Of a DNA stretch of 64,000 nucleotides, positions 38,613-46,266 are shown one piece after another. The stretch spans positions 158,320 through 222,319 of the forward strand of contig NZ_BCQF01000001.1 of the NCBI RefSeq assembly GCF_001544295.1, in the 5' to 3' direction. This DNA comes from Enterococcus pseudoavium NBRC 100491. Its GTDB lineage: Bacteria > Bacillota > Bacilli > Lactobacillales > Enterococcaceae. The notes under the pieces were generated by a model. The model was given only the letters and a program-made list of their open reading frames with translations. It was not told the origin of the DNA and made no database searches. The stretch's first letter is position 1; each line of letters opens with the position of its first letter. A program made the translations under genes and the position numbers.

Positions 38613-38923
38613 TACTTCTCCTCCTTTTGATAGCGCATTCATCTCTACAATCTTAACGGTACCTAATTTGCTAGGGAAATGTCAATAGCTTATAACAAAA
38701 TGACTCCCACTACAGGGAATTTTCTTACTTTATAGTAAAATAAACCGCACTAAAATTAATAACGCCTGTGGGAGTGGATAATCCTTTTCCACGGATAACA
38801 CACAATTTGAGCATTTTTATTAAAATTATTATTTAAAAATAACTTGCATTTGTTCGATACTTCACCTAAACTTTATATCCAGAGAGAATGAGAATCATTA
38901 TCATTCAGATGAGGAGTGAGTTC
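38613..38923 (+). promoter_or_regulatory. Intergenic region with Fur box upstream of siderophore uptake
   Basis: The Fur box TGAGAATCATTATCA (38889-38903) matches the Bacillus 7-1-7 consensus TGATAATNATTATCA at all but one defined base. It covers the expected start of a promoter with -35 TTGTTC and -10 TTATAT (17-base spacer, 38853-38881). Further left is an inverted repeat, ACTCCCACTACAGG (38703-38716) against CCTGTGGGAGT (38765-38775), of unknown role. Confidence 0.85.
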
Positions 38924-39868
38924 TTGAAAAAAGGATTAATTTTCGTTTTATTTTTATTAAGCGGACTCTCAATCTTTATTGGTGTAAAAGAGTTGATGTT
39001 GCAAGCCTTGTTACAAGGTGACTCAGAGCAGTGGTTAGTCCTAGCTACTACTCGTGTACCGCGAACCGTTAGCTTAATTTTAGCTGGCGCAACGATGAGC
39101 ATTTGTGGCCTAATAATGCAGCATTTAACACAAAATAGATTTGTTTCACCGACCACCGCCGGTACGATGGACAGCGCTCGTTTAGGTATTTTGTTCGTGA
39201 TGCTTTTTTTACCGAACGCCTCTACTGCGATTCGGAGTTTGGCTGCTTTTGTCTTTGCGTTCTTAGGAACAATGGTCTTTCTGGCTTTAAGTCGATTGTT
39301 GCCAGCTAAAGATCCCATTTTTTTGCCGCTTTTGGGTGTGATGTTTGGTAATATCGTCGGTTCAGTCGCAACCTTCTTCGCCTATCAATTCCAATTGATC
39401 CAAAACATGTCTTCTTGGTTACAAGGAAATTTTTCCCTAGTAACCAAGGGCAGCTATGAACTGCTTTATCTAACGGTTCCGCTTTTTTTTATGATTTATT
39501 TTTTTGCTTATTACTTCACAATTATCGGTCTAGGCGAGGACGTTGCAGTCAATTTAGGGATCAATTATCGCCTGATTCAAGCATTTGGAATCGCTTTAGT
39601 TGCTGCTGCTAGTGGATTAGTTTTAATCATGGTTGGAACAGTCCCTTTTTTAGGCATAATTGTCCCTAATATCATTTCCTTGTTGTTTGGTGACCATGTA
39701 AAACAAAACTTATGGATTACCGCATTAGGCGGCAGCCTCTTTTTAATGCTTTGCGATATTCTTTCCCGCGTCGTCATCGCTCCTTATGAAGTTCCTGTCA
39801 GCTTAACAGTGGGAATTTTAGGGAGTCTGATTTTTATTTATTTATTAGTCGGGAGGGAGCGTTCATGA
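38924..39868 (+). CDS. yclN: Ferric-siderophore ABC permease (YclN/CeuB type)
   Basis: This is a FecCD-family permease of about 314 residues with eight to nine membrane helices. RVPRTVSLILAGATMSICGLIMQ (about 45-68) is the family hallmark and VPFLGIIVPNI is the ATPase-coupling region. The ATG at 38888 cannot be the start: it lies at the Fur box. TTG at 38924 has GAGGAG seven bases upstream. First gene of a four-gene unit in the order permease, permease, ATPase, binding protein, as in yclNOPQ. Confidence 0.9.
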   Translation: MKKGLIFVLFLLSGLSIFIGVKELMLQALLQGDSEQWLVLATTRVPRTVSLILAGATMSICGLIMQHLTQNRFVSPTTAGTMDSARLGILFVMLFLPNASTAIRSLAAFVFAFLGTMVFLALSRLLPAKDPIFLPLLGVMFGNIVGSVATFFAYQFQLIQNMSSWLQGNFSLVTKGSYELLYLTVPLFFMIYFFAYYFTIIGLGEDVAVNLGINYRLIQAFGIALVAAASGLVLIMVGTVPFLGIIVPNIISLLFGDHVKQNLWITALGGSLFLMLCDILSRVVIAPYEVPVSLTVGILGSLIFIYLLVGRERS

Positions 39869-40833
39869 AAGTTTCTCTTCCTAAAAAAGAAAAAATGTTG
39901 ATCTGTCTCAGCATTGTGGCACTAGTCTTATGTGGGTTGTACTTAACTTACAATACATATGGAAATTTCCACTTTGCCTGGCTGCTACGGGGAAAAAAAA
40001 TGGCGGCCTTTCTTCTAGTAGCCTTGGCCACTGGCATGGCTACCGTTAGTTTTCAAACGTTAACTCAAAATCAGTTTTTAACACCGAATATTTTAGGGTT
40101 GGATGCTTTATATGTTTTGATCCAAACCGTTCTGTTTTTTATCATTGGGGGCGTAAAAATGTTGTCCCGAGAACATACTGCCATCTTTTTACTCAGCATT
40201 CTGTTAATGGCTCTTACAAGTTTAGTATTAGCCAAATTTTTACTAAAACAACGCCAAAATGATTTATTGATTTTACTGATGTTAGGAATGATTTTAGGTA
40301 CGTTCTTCAGCAGTATCAGCAGTTTCTTACAAGTGATGATGGATCCGAATGAATATGATTTGCTGCAAGGCCGACTGTTTGCCAGCTTCAGCAACGTTCA
40401 TACATTTCATTTAAGTTTGGCAGCGGGGATTATTTTGCTTGGATCACTCATTTTATTTGCCCTCAATCGCTATTTAGATGTTTTGCATTTAGGCTCGGAT
40501 CAAGCGACGAATTTGGGAATCTCACTAAATACCTTTCAATTATTGATTTTATTTCTCGTCAGCCTCTTGACTGGAACAGCCACGGCATTAGTTGGACCAA
40601 TCACCTTTCTAGGATTTATCGTGGCCAATATCAGTTATCAATTGATGCCGACATATCGTCACAGTTACCTGTTTCCCACAGCAATTTTATTAGGCATCAT
40701 TTTTCTAGTCGGCGGCCAATTTTTAGTTGAACAAGTTTTCCAACTGAAAACGACCATCAGTGTCGTGACGCAATTTATCGGTGGACTTTATTTTATTTGG
40801 AAAATCATTTATGAAAGGAAGCGGCAAACATGA
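39865..40833 (+). CDS. yclO: Ferric-siderophore ABC permease (YclO/CeuC type)
   Basis: This 322-residue second FecCD permease has about nine membrane helices. KMAAFLLVALATGMATVSFQTLTQNQFLTP is the N-terminal family motif and VGPITFLGFIVANI the coupling helix. It overlaps the previous gene by four bases (ATGA), so translation is coupled. It would form the heterodimeric channel with YclN. Confidence 0.92.
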   Translation: MKVSLPKKEKMLICLSIVALVLCGLYLTYNTYGNFHFAWLLRGKKMAAFLLVALATGMATVSFQTLTQNQFLTPNILGLDALYVLIQTVLFFIIGGVKMLSREHTAIFLLSILLMALTSLVLAKFLLKQRQNDLLILLMLGMILGTFFSSISSFLQVMMDPNEYDLLQGRLFASFSNVHTFHLSLAAGIILLGSLILFALNRYLDVLHLGSDQATNLGISLNTFQLLILFLVSLLTGTATALVGPITFLGFIVANISYQLMPTYRHSYLFPTAILLGIIFLVGGQFLVEQVFQLKTTISVVTQFIGGLYFIWKIIYERKRQT

Positions 40834-41588
40834 TCGACATTCAAAACCTCTCAAAAAATTACGGAAGCAAAAAAGTGCTCTCTGAAGTCAGTTTACCGAT
40901 TAAAGAAGGTCAATTGACTGCTTTTATTGGACCGAACGGCGCAGGAAAAAGTACGTTATTATCCATGATCAGCCGCTTGATCACGATTGATAGCGGTCAA
41001 ATTTATCTTGATCACAATGAAGTGAAAGCTTGGCACTCCAATGAATTGGCTAAGAAGTTGGCGATTTTAAAGCAGAGCAATAGTGTCAATTTACGGATTA
41101 CGGTGCGGGAACTAGTCAGTTTTGGGCGGTTTCCTTATTCAAAAGGGCGTTTAACAGAAGCTGATCAGGCACTGATCGCTTATGCTTTAGAAAAATTAGG
41201 ATTGGTCGAGCTGGCAGAAGAACGCATCGATACATTATCCGGTGGGCAGCTACAGCGGGCTTACATCGCGATGATTTTAGCTCAAGATACTGATTATATC
41301 CTCTTAGATGAACCACTAAATAATCTAGATATGAATCATGCTGTCCATTTGATGCACACTCTACGACGCCTTGTGGAGGAAGACCACAAAACAGTTTTAC
41401 TAGTGATCCACGATCTCAACTTTGCCGCTAGCTATGCCGATCAGATCGTAGCTATGAAAGCCGGGCAAATCTTTGCTTTTGGAACTACGGATGAGATGAT
41501 TCAGCCAACTATTTTAAACGCTTTATACGACATGGAGATTAAAGTTTGCGAGCTGGAAGGTAAACGTTTTTGTATGTATTTCAATTAA
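40830..41588 (+). CDS. yclP: Ferric-siderophore ABC transporter ATPase (YclP/CeuD type)
   Basis: This 252-residue ATPase has Walker A GPNGAGKST (about 34-42), signature LSGGQLQRAYIA, Walker B YILLDEPLNNLD and switch VIHDLNFA. It overlaps the yclO-like gene by four bases. It energises import of the iron complex. Confidence 0.93.
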   Translation: MIDIQNLSKNYGSKKVLSEVSLPIKEGQLTAFIGPNGAGKSTLLSMISRLITIDSGQIYLDHNEVKAWHSNELAKKLAILKQSNSVNLRITVRELVSFGRFPYSKGRLTEADQALIAYALEKLGLVELAEERIDTLSGGQLQRAYIAMILAQDTDYILLDEPLNNLDMNHAVHLMHTLRRLVEEDHKTVLLVIHDLNFAASYADQIVAMKAGQIFAFGTTDEMIQPTILNALYDMEIKVCELEGKRFCMYFN

Positions 41589-41652
41589 TAACCAGGCATT
41601 TCAGTCTCATTTTATGAAATGTAGACTTTATTATAATTTAGGAGGAAACAAA

Positions 41653-42618
41653 ATGAAAAAATATATAGTAAGTTTGGCAATTGTATTACTAGGTGTCGGA
41701 TTGACCGGCTGTGGTGCGACGAATAGTGAAGGTACCCATGATTCCACGAGTAAGACTTCGGCCAGTAGCCCAGCCAAAAAAGAAACAATCGAAGTAACTG
41801 ATTCCAACGGCAAGCTAAGCGTTCCTAAAAAGCCCAAAAAAGTCGTGGTCTTTGATAATGGTTCATTAGATACACTAGATGCTCTTGGTGTTGGTGATAC
41901 TATTGTGGGTGCGGCAACCGACAATCTACCAACCTACTTGAAAGAATATAAAAAAGTCGAATCTGCTGGCGGAATCAAAGAACCTGATTTAGAAAAAATC
42001 AACCAAATGAAACCCGATCTAATCATTATTTCTGGTCGCCAGAGTGATTTTCTAGAGCAACTGCAAGCAATTGCGCCGACGATGTATTTAGCCGTCGATC
42101 CAACGGATACTTGGAATTCCATCAAACATAACGTTGAAACATTAGGACAGGTCTTCGGCAAAGAAAAAAGTGCCAAGAAACAATTAGCCGAACTTGAGAC
42201 AAACATCTCCGAAACCAAAGAAAAAGCCGCAGCCAGCAATGAAAAAGCCTTGGCGGTATTAGTGAATGAAGGCCAGTTATCTGCTTTTGGCAAAGATTCT
42301 CGCTTTGGAATCATTTACGATACCTTTGGCTTTGCAGAAGCCGATGATGCGATCAAAGCTTCGACCCATGGCCAAAGTGTCTCTTATGAGTACGTTTTAG
42401 AGAAAAATCCTAATATTCTTTTCGTGATCGATCGGACTAAAGCGATCGGTGGTGATGACAGCAACAATAATGTCGCCGACAATCAACTGGTCGCTCAGAC
42501 CACTGCTGGTAAAAATAATAAAGTGCTCTCATTGCAACCCGACGTTTGGTACTTAAGCGGCGGTGGTTTAGAATCCGTTAAACTGATGTTAGCAGATGTC
42601 AATCAAGCATTGAAGTAA
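41653..42618 (+). CDS. yclQ: Siderophore-binding lipoprotein (YclQ/CeuE type)
   Basis: This 321-residue extracellular binding protein has a lipoprotein signal (lipobox LTGC) and a class III periplasmic-binding fold: KKVVVFDNGSLDTLDALGVG, then MKPDLIIISGRQ, and C-terminal YLSGGGLESVKLML. CeuE and YclQ relatives bind catecholate siderophores such as petrobactin; the ligand here is inferred only. Start: ATG 41653 follows TAGGAGG; the earlier in-frame ATG at 41614 has no SD. Last gene of the Fur-controlled unit. Confidence 0.92.
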   Translation: MKKYIVSLAIVLLGVGLTGCGATNSEGTHDSTSKTSASSPAKKETIEVTDSNGKLSVPKKPKKVVVFDNGSLDTLDALGVGDTIVGAATDNLPTYLKEYKKVESAGGIKEPDLEKINQMKPDLIIISGRQSDFLEQLQAIAPTMYLAVDPTDTWNSIKHNVETLGQVFGKEKSAKKQLAELETNISETKEKAAASNEKALAVLVNEGQLSAFGKDSRFGIIYDTFGFAEADDAIKASTHGQSVSYEYVLEKNPNILFVIDRTKAIGGDDSNNNVADNQLVAQTTAGKNNKVLSLQPDVWYLSGGGLESVKLMLADVNQALK

Positions 42619-42619
42619 A

Positions 42620-42671
42620 TAAAAAATCAGGTTTGAAACGCTTAGTCTGAGCGTCAAACCTGATTTTTTTA
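42620..42671. terminator. Bidirectional terminator, yclQ / fnr-like
   Basis: AAAAAATCAGGTTTGA / TCAAACCTGATTTTTT with an inner ACGCT / AGCGT hairpin, shared by convergent genes. Confidence 0.93.
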
Positions 42672-43328
42672 TATGTCTTCTAATCCAGCTGGGTCCAATA
42701 AAACTACTAAGCGTTTGTTTCGCTGAATCAACTGCTCCTGCTCCAACAACTTGAATTTTCGTGACAATGTTTCCGGGGTCGTTCCTAGAAACAGCGCCAA
42801 TTCTTTCATTTTCATCGGTAGACTGAACTCATTTGTGCCGGAAGCTTTAGCTAGATCCAGCAAATAAGTCGCCAGTCGTTCTTCGACTTTTTCCATCATT
42901 AGAAATTGGGTTTGCTGTTCTGTTCGGACTGATTTTTTCGCGTTGATCTCTAATAATTTTAAACTCAATTGGGGGTATGTTAATAACAGGTCAGAAAAAT
43001 CCTGTTGTTTGAGGATACAAACCTCAGTTGTTTCTAGCGCCTCGCCAAACAACACATCATTATGGACACCAAACAGCTGATTTTCTCCTTCATAACCACC
43101 GGGCTCTACCACGCGCAAGACTTGTTCCCTGCCATTAGAGGAAAGCTGATAGACTTTCATATTTCCACGAGCAACGATCACCAGCTGCCCATCGCTAGCG
43201 GGAGTAAAGATTTGTTCCCCCTTGACCATGACCTGATGCTTCATCAAAGCATGAATTTTTCTTTGATCCTCCAGCTCTAAATGATTAAATAATGGAACTA
43301 AAGAAATGCACAGATGTTCTTGGCTCAT
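42669..43328 (-). CDS. Crp/Fnr-family transcription regulator
   Basis: This 219-residue protein has an N-terminal cyclic-nucleotide-type beta roll (about 15-125), a dimerisation helix and a C-terminal winged HTH (about 150-215) whose recognition helix is TTPETLSRKFKLL. The E-x-x-S-R pattern is that of FNR proteins that bind TTGAT half-sites. Only one N-terminal cysteine (Cys7) is seen, so a classic four-Cys iron-sulfur sensor is absent. It is last in a leftward four-gene operon that starts behind a perfect FNR box, suggesting autoregulation. Confidence 0.88.
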   Translation of the reverse strand: MSQEHLCISLVPLFNHLELEDQRKIHALMKHQVMVKGEQIFTPASDGQLVIVARGNMKVYQLSSNGREQVLRVVEPGGYEGENQLFGVHNDVLFGEALETTEVCILKQQDFSDLLLTYPQLSLKLLEINAKKSVRTEQQTQFLMMEKVEERLATYLLDLAKASGTNEFSLPMKMKELALFLGTTPETLSRKFKLLEQEQLIQRNKRLVVLLDPAGLEDI

Positions 43329-43359
43329 GATGAAAAACTCCCCCTCTCAGCTTAATCTG

Positions 43360-43896
43360 TTACTCGTCTTCTTCATCCTCTTCAGTTTGAACACTCTCTT
43401 TGCCTAAGTAACGTTGCCAAATCAACTGCTCTTGTTTCATCCAAGTATACAGTTTTTTCAAAAATTCAGCCAAGCCGAACTTCGCTTCGTTTTCAGCTAA
43501 CGTGATTCCGCGAGTAATGAATAAATTTTGCGTGGCCAGGTCAGCTACGAGTTCCTTTATGATCGTTTCGGTTGTTTCATACTTCAATTTTCCGCTATCT
43601 TCGAGCATTGCATAGTCTAGAAACTCTTTGATGGTTGTCGGGATTAGTTCTTCTTCAGCTAAGAGCAACTGATTCAATTCATCAAAGAGTTGATCTTCTT
43701 CACTAATCATCTGTTCTAATTTTGGTTCAGCAAATCCTCGAACCTCACCTGTCAAATAATAATTCGCTTGACGCAATTTTACCCGATGGATGAATAAATT
43801 CGACAAAATATGACTAATCATCGCACCAGCTGTCGGTGTATGATGATCTTTATCACTTTGGATTTGCTCAGCTTGGTATTTTTCTTCTGCATTCAT
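43360..43896 (-). CDS. Dps/ferritin-like protein, divergent
   Basis: This 178-residue all-helical protein reads like a Dps: HRVKLRQANYYLTGE, then EEDQLFDELNQLLLAEEELIPTTIKEFLDYA, and a C-terminal helix ending in WMKQEQLIWQRYL, with an acidic tail. Aligned by eye to Listeria Dps, the ferroxidase ligands His31, His43 and Glu62 are Asn, Pro and Gln; only Asp58 remains. It may protect DNA or act in the metal operon without iron oxidation. SD AAGGAG lies in the end of the metallochaperone gene. Confidence 0.65.
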   Translation of the reverse strand: MNAEEKYQAEQIQSDKDHHTPTAGAMISHILSNLFIHRVKLRQANYYLTGEVRGFAEPKLEQMISEEDQLFDELNQLLLAEEELIPTTIKEFLDYAMLEDSGKLKYETTETIIKELVADLATQNLFITRGITLAENEAKFGLAEFLKKLYTWMKQEQLIWQRYLGKESVQTEEDEEDE

Positions 43897-43897
43897 T

Positions 43898-44128
43898 TTA
43901 AGATAACTCCTTAACTTTGATGGCTTCTACTTCATAACCTAGGTCTTCAATCACCTTTTGCAAAGTTTCTGGAGTGGTTTGATCTGATTGAATTTCCGCT
44001 TTGACCTTGCTGGCATTAAATAAAACTTTTACTTTATGAACCCCAGCCTGTTGCCCTACCGCCTTTTCGATTTTTTGCAGACATGAGGGACAAGTTAAGG
44101 TGCCTAGCTGGATAATTACTTTTTCCAT
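43898..44128 (-). CDS. HMA-domain metallochaperone (CopZ-like)
   Basis: This 76-residue protein is one heavy-metal-associated domain. The metal-binding loop is TCPSC (Cys-x2-Cys, about 13-16), followed by KIEKAVGQQAGV and a C-terminal DLGYEVEAIKV. It probably hands metal to the adjacent P-type ATPase, which lacks its own N-terminal HMA domain. The metal could be Cu, Zn or another thiophilic ion. Confidence 0.88.
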   Translation of the reverse strand: MEKVIIQLGTLTCPSCLQKIEKAVGQQAGVHKVKVLFNASKVKAEIQSDQTTPETLQKVIEDLGYEVEAIKVKELS

Positions 44129-44158
44129 GATTAATTCCTCCTTCTTTATTGAACACTC

Positions 44159-46075
44159 TTATTCTACGTTTGTTTTCATTTTGACAAATTGATTTCTATC
44201 AAGTTTTGAACTTTTTGGGTGATAAGAAAGCAGACGCATGCCATTGATAATGACGATCAAAATGCTCAACTCATGAAAGAACATACCGCTAGCCATATAA
44301 ACATAGCCGAAGATTAAACCGATTAGTAAAAATAGTACTGTCCCGATAGCAATCGCGATATTTTCTTTCATATTCCGTACGGTTTTTTTGGTCAAACGAT
44401 AAGCGTGGAGCAAGTTCTCAAATTTTGATTGGATCAATACGACATCTGAAGTTTCTACCGCAACATCCGTTCCGCCTCCCATCGCAATCCCGATATCAGC
44501 TAATGCGATGGAGGGACTATCGTTGATCCCGTCACCAACAAAGGCAACGACTTCACCGGCTGCCTGTAAGCGACGAATAAACGCCGCTTTTTCTTCCGGT
44601 AACAATTCTCCATGAACTTCAGATAACCCTAGTTCTTTACCGACGATTTCGGCAGTCGTTTGATTATCACCTGACAGCATGATCAGGCGTTTGATTCCAT
44701 TGCTCTTCAACGTAGCCAGTGTCTGAGCTACTCCGGGACGAATTTGATCTTTGATTCCAAACAAGGCGATAACCTGTTTTTCTGCAGCTACAAATACCAC
44801 CGAATTTCCCTGTAGCTGCAAAGCCTTTTCAGTCTGCTCAATCTCAGTAGTCAATGAGATGGCTGCTTCCTCCATCAAGGCTCGATTCCCAAGCGTCAAG
44901 CGAATGCCATCTGCCGTTGCTGTCATCCCTTTTCCTTTCACTACAACGGTATCAGAGACATTGATCGCTATACTTTGTTTTCTGCCTTGTTGTTGCGCAT
45001 AGTTGACGATTGCTTGACCTAGCGGGTGATCGGATTCCCCTTCGATGGCAGCAATCAAGCTTAAGTAATCGATGGTCTGATCTTCATAGAATTTAGCAAA
45101 GGCAACACTTGGTTTCCCATTGGTTATTGTTCCTGTTTTATCGAAAACTATCGTCTCTACACGGCTAAAAGTAGCCATCACTTCACTGCCTTTGATTAAA
45201 ATACCATTTTTCGCACCATTGCCAATCCCGGCGACATTTGACACTGGGACTCCAATGATCAAAGCTCCGGGACAGCCTAATACCAAAATAGTAATTGCTA
45301 GCCGAATATCTTTGGTCATGAGCCCGGTGAGCAAGGCTAAAACTAAAATCAACGGCGTATAATATTTTGCGAAACGATCAATAAACCGTTCTGTTGATGA
45401 TTTGCTATCTTGAGCTTCTTCCACCAGTTCGATAATCTTGCCAAAAGTCGTATCTTCTCCTACACGCTGAGCTTCAATTTTTAGCGTGCCGTTTTCTAAG
45501 ATCGTTCCGGCAAATACTTGGTCGTTTTTTTCTTTGTAGACCGATTTTGCTTCACCGGTGACGGCTGCTTCATTAAGGTACCCCGTTCCCTCACTTACTA
45601 CCCCATCTACCGGCACTTGAGCACCGGTTTTGACTAACAGCTGATCGCCAACAGCGACTTCTTCAATCGCGACTTCTTCCACTTTATTTTCGATCAACTT
45701 CCAGGCAGTTGCCGGGGCAAGTTTGACTAGCTTTTGAATCGCTGACCTAGTATGCTCTAACGTTTTTTGTTCAAGTAAGTGGCCTAATAAGAACAAGAAA
45801 GTGACAATCGCTGATTCATTGTACTCCCCGATAACAAACGCCCCAATTACGGCGATCGTTACTAACAAATCGATACTGACAACTTTAACTTTCGCCGCTT
45901 GATACGCTTGGATCGCAATCGGTAAAGCACCACAGACCGATGCAAGCACCATTTCGATATCGTAAATGACTATTTGTTGAAACAAAAATTTAGCAGCTAC
46001 GGCCGAGACAATAAAAAATGCATTAATAAATGTGAGCACGGTCTTATGAGCCAATATTTTTTTCTGAAACTTCAT
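44159..46075 (-). CDS. Heavy-metal P1B-type ATPase with CPG motif
   Basis: This 638-residue membrane pump has TGE (AAVTGEAKS), DKTGT (phosphorylation site), the P1B marker HP (SDHPLGQA) and GDGINDSPSIALADIGIAM. The sixth-helix metal motif is LGCPGAL: CPG, not the usual CPC, CPH or SPC, so the metal cannot be assigned. The last helix carries HELSILIVIINGMRLL. No N-terminal HMA; the next gene supplies one. Start ATG 46073-46075 by SD GAGGAG. First gene of the FNR-box operon. Confidence 0.88.
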   Translation of the reverse strand: MKFQKKILAHKTVLTFINAFFIVSAVAAKFLFQQIVIYDIEMVLASVCGALPIAIQAYQAAKVKVVSIDLLVTIAVIGAFVIGEYNESAIVTFLFLLGHLLEQKTLEHTRSAIQKLVKLAPATAWKLIENKVEEVAIEEVAVGDQLLVKTGAQVPVDGVVSEGTGYLNEAAVTGEAKSVYKEKNDQVFAGTILENGTLKIEAQRVGEDTTFGKIIELVEEAQDSKSSTERFIDRFAKYYTPLILVLALLTGLMTKDIRLAITILVLGCPGALIIGVPVSNVAGIGNGAKNGILIKGSEVMATFSRVETIVFDKTGTITNGKPSVAFAKFYEDQTIDYLSLIAAIEGESDHPLGQAIVNYAQQQGRKQSIAINVSDTVVVKGKGMTATADGIRLTLGNRALMEEAAISLTTEIEQTEKALQLQGNSVVFVAAEKQVIALFGIKDQIRPGVAQTLATLKSNGIKRLIMLSGDNQTTAEIVGKELGLSEVHGELLPEEKAAFIRRLQAAGEVVAFVGDGINDSPSIALADIGIAMGGGTDVAVETSDVVLIQSKFENLLHAYRLTKKTVRNMKENIAIAIGTVLFLLIGLIFGYVYMASGMFFHELSILIVIINGMRLLSYHPKSSKLDRNQFVKMKTNVE

Positions 46076-46103
46076 TTTTTCCACTCCTCTTCTTTTCACT
46101 ATC

Positions 46104-46145
46104 AGTTTACAAAGAACACCGCGGAAAATAATTGATTAATATCAA
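46104..46145 (-). promoter_or_regulatory. FNR box and promoter of the P-type ATPase operon
   Basis: TTGATTAATATCAA (46132-46145) is a perfect FNR consensus TTGATNNNNATCAA. A -10 TAAACT (complement of 46104-46109) places the box centre at -41.5 from the deduced start, the exact position for class II activation by FNR. The transcript would start near 46097. Confidence 0.85.
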
Positions 46146-46219
46146 GAAGAGGGATTTTCGGGCAAATATCATTTTTTGATTGGCGCTCACGCTTTAAGGG
46201 CAGCTGGTTCTTCAATTCA

Positions 46220-46256
46220 TAAAAAAAAGCGCTCGGAAACTATTCCGAACGCCCAT
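46220..46256 (-). terminator. Terminator of the DUF438 gene
   Basis: GGCGTTCGGAA / TTCCGAGCGC followed by eight T on the minus strand. Confidence 0.88.
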
Positions 46257-46266
46257 ACTTTAAAAG

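Noticed and set aside
38888..38923. Upstream ATG start for the siderophore permease
   Set aside because: It overlaps the Fur box and likely transcription start and has no SD; the TTG at 38924 fits better.
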